Assembly: GCA_947475795.1 (NCBI GenBank)
Contig: CANJOX010000113.1
Location: forward strand, 1-9,250
DNA: 9,250 nt
Origin: Gemmatimonadota bacterium
GTDB taxonomy: Bacteria; Gemmatimonadota; Gemmatimonadetes; Gemmatimonadales; Gemmatimonadaceae
Reading direction: 5' to 3'
Made by a program: the position numbers and the translations under genes. The notes beneath the pieces are model-generated. The model was not told the origin of the DNA. It was given only the letters and a program-made list of their open reading frames with translations, and made no database searches. Shown piece by piece: positions 5,794-9,250 of this stretch (positions within the stretch are counted from its first letter, which is position 1; every line of letters begins with the position of its first letter).

Positions 5794-7254
5794 TCATTCG
5801 CTTGGTCCCACCGTCGGGAATTCCCCCGACACCCACGCGGCAAAGCCGCCCTGCACGTTCATCGCATCGCTCCGGCCCAGTCGGTGTAGCAGGCTGGTGG
5901 CCACGGGGGATCGCGCCCCCGACTGGCAGTGCACGTAGAGCGGACCCGCGGGGAGCTCGGCCGCGCGCTGGCGCAGGTCGCCCAGCGGAACGTGGGTCGC
6001 CCCGGGGAGATGCCCCACGTCCCACTCGGTGCGGCCGCGCACATCGATGATGGTGGTTGTCGTCGCGTCCGTGATGTGCGCCGCCAGCGCATCGACCGGG
6101 CACTGGGTCGTCGCATGCAGCGGGCGGCCGGCCCGTTGCCACGTGGCCAGCGCGTCGGCGGCGTCCACCCACCCGGCGATGCGGTCAAAGCCGATGCGGA
6201 AGAGGTCGCGGGCCGCCTGCGTGACGGCCCCCGGCGGACCAGCGGTGCCACCACCGGTACTACCAGCGGGGGCAATCAGCACCAGTTCGTGCTCCACGGG
6301 AATGATCGAACCGATCCAGGTGCTGAAGCTTTTTGAGAACGGCACCGACAGGCTCCCCTCGAGGTGTCCGGCGGCGAAGTCGTCGGCGCGGCGCAGGTCG
6401 ATCAGCCACCGGTCGTCGCGGGCGGGTTCGAGCACGGTCTCGGCCATCAGGGTCGGCACCGCCGGTGCCCCACCCACGATCGGCGGACCGTCGCGATTGA
6501 TCCGCTTCATCGCGGCGAAGTAGCGTGGCGGCTCCGGCTGTCCCTCCAGGACCGCGGCCACGAACGCCGCTTCGTCAGTGGCGGCCACGCCCCAGTTGGC
6601 GCGCTTCTCGTAGCCCACGGTGCTCGACGGCACCGCGCCCAACGCCTTCCCGCACGCCGACCCCGCCCCATGACCGGGCCAGACCTGCAGGTGGTCGGGC
6701 AGGGTGCGGAAGCGCTGCAACGAGTGGAACAGTGTGCGCGCCCCCGCCTCCATCGTGTCGGCCAGCCCCGCCGCCCGCTCGAGGAGATCCGGCCGCCCCA
6801 CGTCGCCCACGAACACGAAGTCGCCGGTCACGACCCCCATCGGGCCGGCGGCCCGCGGCGTGTCGGTCACGACAAACGACAGATGCTCCGGGGTGTGGCC
6901 GGGCGTGTGCATCACGTCCAGCGCGATGTTGCCCACCATGATGCGGTCGCCGTCGTGCAGCAGCACGGCGTCGTCCTGCGCCGCGAAGGCGTACTGCCAG
7001 TCCGCGCCCCCTTCCGCGGAGAGATACAGCCGCGCCCCGCTCACAGCGCGCAGTTCGCGCGCGCCGGACACGAAGTCGGCGTGAATGTGCGTTTCGGTAA
7101 CGTGCGTGATGCGCAATCCTTCGGCGCGCGCCACCTCGAGATACGGGGCCGGGTCGCGGAGGGGATCGATCACGATCGCTTCGCCCGTGGCCTGGCAGCC
7201 GATCACATAGCTCGCCTGCGCGAGCGACTGGTCATACAATTCGCGGAAGAACAT
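5794..7254 (-). CDS. MBL-fold persulfide dioxygenase fused to two rhodanese domains (CstB-like)
   Basis: Predicted to oxidise glutathione or protein persulfide to sulfite and move sulfane sulfur, detoxifying sulfide in the cytoplasm. The MBL domain covers about 1-255: THIHADF (55-61), HTPGHTPEH (116-124), FVGDVGRPD (148-156), and WPGHGAGSACG (192-202). By comparison with ETHE1, the single Fe would be held by His58, His120 and Asp151. The fourth His of classic HxHxDH is Phe61, as expected for one-metal members. The first rhodanese domain (about 280-372) has LIDLRRADDFAAGHLEGS but no catalytic cysteine: the loop is Gly/Ala/Pro-rich (about 326-343). The second (about 384-483) has the active-site loop CQSGARS at 443-449. 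MBL, dead rhodanese, live rhodanese is the CstB order. ATG 7254 is supported by the family N-terminus MFFRELYD and the -10 directly upstream. It stands alone, with no sulfide:quinone reductase or CstR nearby. Confidence 0.93.
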   Translation of the reverse strand: MFFRELYDQSLAQASYVIGCQATGEAIVIDPLRDPAPYLEVARAEGLRITHVTETHIHADFVSGARELRAVSGARLYLSAEGGADWQYAFAAQDDAVLLHDGDRIMVGNIALDVMHTPGHTPEHLSFVVTDTPRAAGPMGVVTGDFVFVGDVGRPDLLERAAGLADTMEAGARTLFHSLQRFRTLPDHLQVWPGHGAGSACGKALGAVPSSTVGYEKRANWGVAATDEAAFVAAVLEGQPEPPRYFAAMKRINRDGPPIVGGAPAVPTLMAETVLEPARDDRWLIDLRRADDFAAGHLEGSLSVPFSKSFSTWIGSIIPVEHELVLIAPAGSTGGGTAGPPGAVTQAARDLFRIGFDRIAGWVDAADALATWQRAGRPLHATTQCPVDALAAHITDATTTTIIDVRGRTEWDVGHLPGATHVPLGDLRQRAAELPAGPLYVHCQSGARSPVATSLLHRLGRSDAMNVQGGFAAWVSGEFPTVGPSE

Positions 7255-7260
7255 GCGCGA

Positions 7261-7266
7261 AATATA
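7261..7266 (-). promoter_or_regulatory. -10 element consistent with leaderless transcription of the MBL/rhodanese gene
   Basis: Read on the minus strand, TATATT (5/6 to TATAAT) is followed by exactly six bases and then the ATG at 7254. Standard -10 to start spacing would put the first transcribed base on the A of the start codon, giving a leaderless mRNA. This fits the absence of any Shine-Dalgarno. No good -35 is visible. Confidence 0.4.
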
Positions 7267-7268
7267 CC

Positions 7269-7327
7269 GTTACAGGTTGGGCGCGCGACGCGTACCCTGT
7301 GCGTAACTATGCCACCAGCGTAACGCT
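7269..7327. promoter_or_regulatory. Inverted and direct repeats in the divergent promoter region
   Basis: GTTACAGG (7269-7276) faces CCTGT-gc-GTAAC (7296-7307), an interrupted inverted repeat just upstream of the MBL/rhodanese -10. GCGTAAC recurs at 7301-7307 and 7318-7324. The second copy sits in the 11-base palindrome AGCGTAACGCT (7317-7327). Repeated GTTAC/GTAAC half-sites between two divergent genes suggest an operator, but no regulator is identified. Chance occurrence is possible for words this short. Confidence 0.25.
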
Positions 7328-7357
7328 GAGTTCGATGTCACGCCGCTTGGCCGATCG

Positions 7358-7363
7358 TATCTT
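7358..7363 (+). promoter_or_regulatory. Possible -10 element for the pseudopilin-like gene
   Basis: TATCTT matches TATAAT at 4 of 6 positions and lies seven bases before ATG 7371, giving a predicted start at about 7370. That would leave the GTG at 7364 outside the transcript and make ATG 7371 nearly leaderless. It mirrors the arrangement on the opposite strand at 7261-7266. No -35 is evident. Confidence 0.22.
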
Positions 7364-7370
7364 GTGCACC

Positions 7371-7427
7371 ATGACGACGAGTCTGCCGCTTCCGCCGCTT
7401 CTGCTGCTCCTGGCATGCCGCCGGTAG
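7371..7427 (+). CDS. Possible 18-residue leader peptide (upstream ORF)
   Basis: ATG 7371 to TAG 7425-7427 encodes MTTSLPLPPLLLLLACRR. It is hydrophobic and resembles a truncated signal sequence ending in a lipobox-like LLAC. In this stretch the frame has mostly G or C at third codon positions (14 of 18). The frame of the following gene is T-rich at third positions here (10 of 18 G/C). The ORF overlaps ATG 7415 of the pseudopilin-like gene by 13 bases, which would allow translational coupling. It could equally be chance or the 5' remnant of a frameshifted gene. Confidence 0.2.
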   Translation: MTTSLPLPPLLLLLACRR

Positions 7428-7882
7428 GCGCGTCGGCGCGGTCCGCGACAGTCGTCGGGGGGCGGCCCACACGGGCGGCGCCTGCCCGGGCGGTGGCCAC
7501 GTCGCGCCAGGACGGGCAGATCGTGACCAGCCTCATCGTGGCCTTCGTGCTGCTGGTCGGGGTCGTCATCCTGCTGCGCGTGCGCGGCGGCGCACGCGTG
7601 GACACGAGCGTCGCCGCGGTGAGCGGCACCCTCAAGGACGTGCACGTGCGCCAGTCCAACTTCCGGCTGCTGAATCAGCGGTACGCCTCCTACCGCGAGC
7701 TCGAGGCGCGTGGATTGCGATTGCCGGAGACGCAAGTGGTGGTGTCGTCCAACGCCACCATGTCCCACTGGTTCATGGTCATCCGCGACAGCGCAACCGG
7801 TGTCGTGTGCGAGAAAACCGGCGAGCTGTTCGACGAAGGGCCTGACGACCGCAAGCCCAGCTGCCGCGAGACGCCGCCGTAA
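7415..7882 (+). CDS. Small membrane-anchored, pseudopilin-like protein
   Basis: With the ATG at 7415 the product has 155 residues: a basic, Ala/Arg-rich N-terminus (1-33), one hydrophobic segment QIVTSLIVAFVLLVGVVILL (35-54), and a polar extracytoplasmic domain. The domain opens with an amphipathic helix (TLKDVHVRQSNFRLLNQRYA) and ends with two cysteines, at 132 and 150, that could form a disulfide. Hydrophobic helix, then helix with a YxSYxEL segment, then a small beta domain with a Cys loop resembles type IV pilins and pseudopilins. However, the cleavage site G-QIVTS lacks the conserved Glu at position +5. Starts at GTG 7364 (172 residues) and GTG 7493 (129 residues, short leader MATSRQDG) are also open. 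I prefer 7415 because codon use in this frame becomes coding-like there. No specific function is assigned. It may be co-transcribed with the receptor 51 bases downstream. Confidence 0.65.
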   Translation: MPPVGASARSATVVGGRPTRAAPARAVATSRQDGQIVTSLIVAFVLLVGVVILLRVRGGARVDTSVAAVSGTLKDVHVRQSNFRLLNQRYASYRELEARGLRLPETQVVVSSNATMSHWFMVIRDSATGVVCEKTGELFDEGPDDRKPSCRETPP

Positions 7883-7905
7883 CCGATCCGCGGCACGGGT
7901 TCCGC

Positions 7906-7923
7906 ATCGCCGTCACGGGCGAT
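7906..7923. other. Small hairpin between the pseudopilin-like gene and the receptor
   Basis: ATCGCC (7906-7911) pairs with GGCGAT (7918-7923) across a six-base loop, ten bases before the receptor's GTG. It has no T-run and is too short to call a terminator. It might shape the receptor's translation start region, or be chance. Confidence 0.2.
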
Positions 7924-7933
7924 AGATCGCAGC

Positions 7934-9250
7934 GTGATCACACACCATCCGTCCTCCGGCGCCCGCCGCCCCGTCCGGCACGCGTGCGGTGCCGCCCTTG
8001 TCGTCTTCGCTGCGGCAGCGCTTCCGGCGCCCAGTGCGGCGCAAACCCGGCCGGTCGGTGCGGCCACCGACTCCGCCGCCGCCGACAGCACGCGCCGGCG
8101 TGCGGCGCAGGCGCTGCAGCAGGTGCGCGTGACGGTCACGCGCGATGCTGCACGCTCCCCGCTCGAGTTGCCCTTCGCGTGGTCGCGCGCCTCCATTGAC
8201 GACCGTCCGGCGCTCCGGCGAAGCAGCGTGGCCGACCTGCTGCTCGGTGTCCCCGGGGTGCAGGTGCAGGAACGCGCGAACCCCTCGCAGGATCCGCGCA
8301 TCGCCATCCGCGGCTTCGGCGCGCGGTCGGCCTTTGGCGTGCGTGGCGTCCGGGTGCTGCGCGATGGCGTGCCGCTCACGCTCCCCGACGGCCAGACGCC
8401 GCTGGATTGGCTCGATCTCGAATCGGTCGGGCGCATGGACATCATCCGCGGCACGGCCGCCGCGCTGTACGGCAACGCCGCCGGTGGCGTGATCGATGTG
8501 CGCTCCCGCGCGCCGGCCGCGCACCCCGTGGCGCTCGACGCGCGGCTCTGGGACGGCGGCGGATTGCAGCGCGCCTCGGTGCTCGCCTCCGGGAGCCGCG
8601 CCGATACCACTGGCCGCCTGCAGGGCGGCGGGTGGCTGGGGTCGGTCACGCGCACCACCGGCGACGGGCCGCGGCAGTGGTCGCATCTCGACGCCACGAG
8701 CGCGTTCGCGCGTGCGATGGCCACCGTGGGTGGGACGCGATTGGAAGTGCAGGGCACGCGCTACGACGCGCCCCGCGCCGAGAACACCGGCGCCCTCACG
8801 GCCGCCGAACTGGCGCGCGATCCGCGACTCCCAGATTCGCTCAACATCACGCGCCGCTCCCGCAAGGCGGTCGTGCAGTCGCAGCTCGCGCTCCTCGCCG
8901 CCCGCGGCGACGGCGCGAACACTCTCAACGCGTCGCTGTTCGTCGGCACGCGCACCCTCGATAATCCGCTCCCGTTTGCCATCGTGGCCGTGGATCGCCA
9001 CGTGGCCGGCGGCTCGCTGCACGGCGCCCTGCGCACCACGCGTCTGCCGTGGCCCGTGCGCCTGGGTGCCGGCGTGGATGCACAACGGCAGGTCGATGAC
9101 CGGCTCAATCTCGAGAACTGCGCGGCGGTACTCCCCACCGCTGCCGCCACCACGCTCTGTCCGCGCCCCGGTACCGAGCGCGGGGCGCTACGCCTGAATC
9201 AGCAAGAACGGGTGGGCGGACTGGGTGGCTATGCCCGGGCGGAAGTGGAG
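7934..9250 (+). CDS. TonB-dependent outer-membrane receptor, 3' end outside the window
   Basis: The frame stays open from GTG 7934 to the last base: 439 residues, most of a protein that normally runs to 650-900. Residues 1-36 form a signal peptide (ARRPVRHA, then GAALVVFAAAAL, cleavage in PSAA/Q). LQQVRVTV (61-68) is a plausible TonB box. The plug domain spans about 70-190 with its hallmarks: SSVADLLLGVPGVQVQER, DPRIAIRGFGARS, VRVLRDGVPLTLPDG and DIIRGTAAALYGNAAGGVID. The remainder has the alternating pattern of barrel strands. Such receptors import siderophore-iron, cobalamin or other large solutes through TonB-ExbBD; the substrate is not readable here. A CX(14)C pair at about 397 and 412 (ENCAAV, then TLCPRP) fits an extracellular loop disulfide. 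GTG is the only start between the previous gene's in-frame stop (7880) and the signal peptide. No clear Shine-Dalgarno is present. Confidence 0.93.
   Translation, partial: MITHHPSSGARRPVRHACGAALVVFAAAALPAPSAAQTRPVGAATDSAAADSTRRRAAQALQQVRVTVTRDAARSPLELPFAWSRASIDDRPALRRSSVADLLLGVPGVQVQERANPSQDPRIAIRGFGARSAFGVRGVRVLRDGVPLTLPDGQTPLDWLDLESVGRMDIIRGTAAALYGNAAGGVIDVRSRAPAAHPVALDARLWDGGGLQRASVLASGSRADTTGRLQGGGWLGSVTRTTGDGPRQWSHLDATSAFARAMATVGGTRLEVQGTRYDAPRAENTGALTAAELARDPRLPDSLNITRRSRKAVVQSQLALLAARGDGANTLNASLFVGTRTLDNPLPFAIVAVDRHVAGGSLHGALRTTRLPWPVRLGAGVDAQRQVDDRLNLENCAAVLPTAAATTLCPRPGTERGALRLNQQERVGGLGGYARAEVE

Noticed and set aside
5659..5889. 76-codon plus-strand open frame after the winged-helix gene
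   Set aside because: It starts inside the 5626-5661 hairpin, runs antisense into the end of the MBL/rhodanese gene and has no coding character, so it is not a credible partner gene.
6364..7323. 319-codon plus-strand open frame opposite the MBL/rhodanese gene
   Set aside because: All family motifs are on the minus strand; the plus-strand product is low-complexity His/Arg/Gly.
7913..9085. 390-codon minus-strand open frame opposite the TonB receptor
   Set aside because: Its translation is Arg/Gly/Ala/His-rich without domains, and the plus-strand frame carries an unmistakable receptor plug domain.

Overview
The window is GC-rich, densely coding DNA from a Gram-negative-type bacterium. Two exported proteins (an M1 peptidase and an outer-membrane receptor) have signal peptides ending in S-A-A-Q. 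Recognisable Shine-Dalgarno sequences are largely missing, and the outer-membrane receptor looks TonB-dependent. Together these recall Gemmatimonadota (Gemmatimonas-like). That is an impression from protein style, not a marker-gene assignment.

Layout, left to right. Positions 1-1419 (+) hold the 3' part of an amidase-signature hydrolase. It converges on argJ (minus, 1567-2745), the bifunctional ornithine acetyltransferase / N-acetylglutamate synthase of arginine biosynthesis. Almost the whole gap between them is one long imperfect palindrome (1431-1560). Divergent from argJ is a secreted M1 zinc metallopeptidase (+, 2861-4939) with two in-frame tandem repeats. A small AT-rich pocket with an extended -10-like, palindromic sequence (4981-4996) precedes a 173-residue winged-helix protein of unknown role (+, 5056-5577). 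That gene converges on a minus-strand gene (5794-7254) for a three-domain metallo-beta-lactamase/rhodanese protein, a persulfide dioxygenase of the CstB type. The gap between them carries two strong hairpins. A 109-160 bp divergent regulatory region follows. Then come a small membrane-anchored, pseudopilin-like protein (+, 7415-7882) and the first 439 residues of a TonB-dependent receptor (+, 7934 to the window edge).

No single pathway ties the genes together. The picture is ordinary chromosomal housekeeping: arginine synthesis, sulfane-sulfur detoxification, extracytoplasmic peptide hydrolysis and outer-membrane uptake. I saw no CRISPR array, IS element, phage gene, rRNA or tRNA, and no gene-free stretch longer than about 300 bases.

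The items most worth a second look are the 130-bp palindrome at 1431-1560; the possible leaderless promoters at 7261-7266 and 7358-7363; the reading-frame change at the start of the pseudopilin-like gene, which exposes a possible 18-codon upstream ORF; and the orphan winged-helix gene with its palindromic promoter. I found no convincing new multi-gene system.
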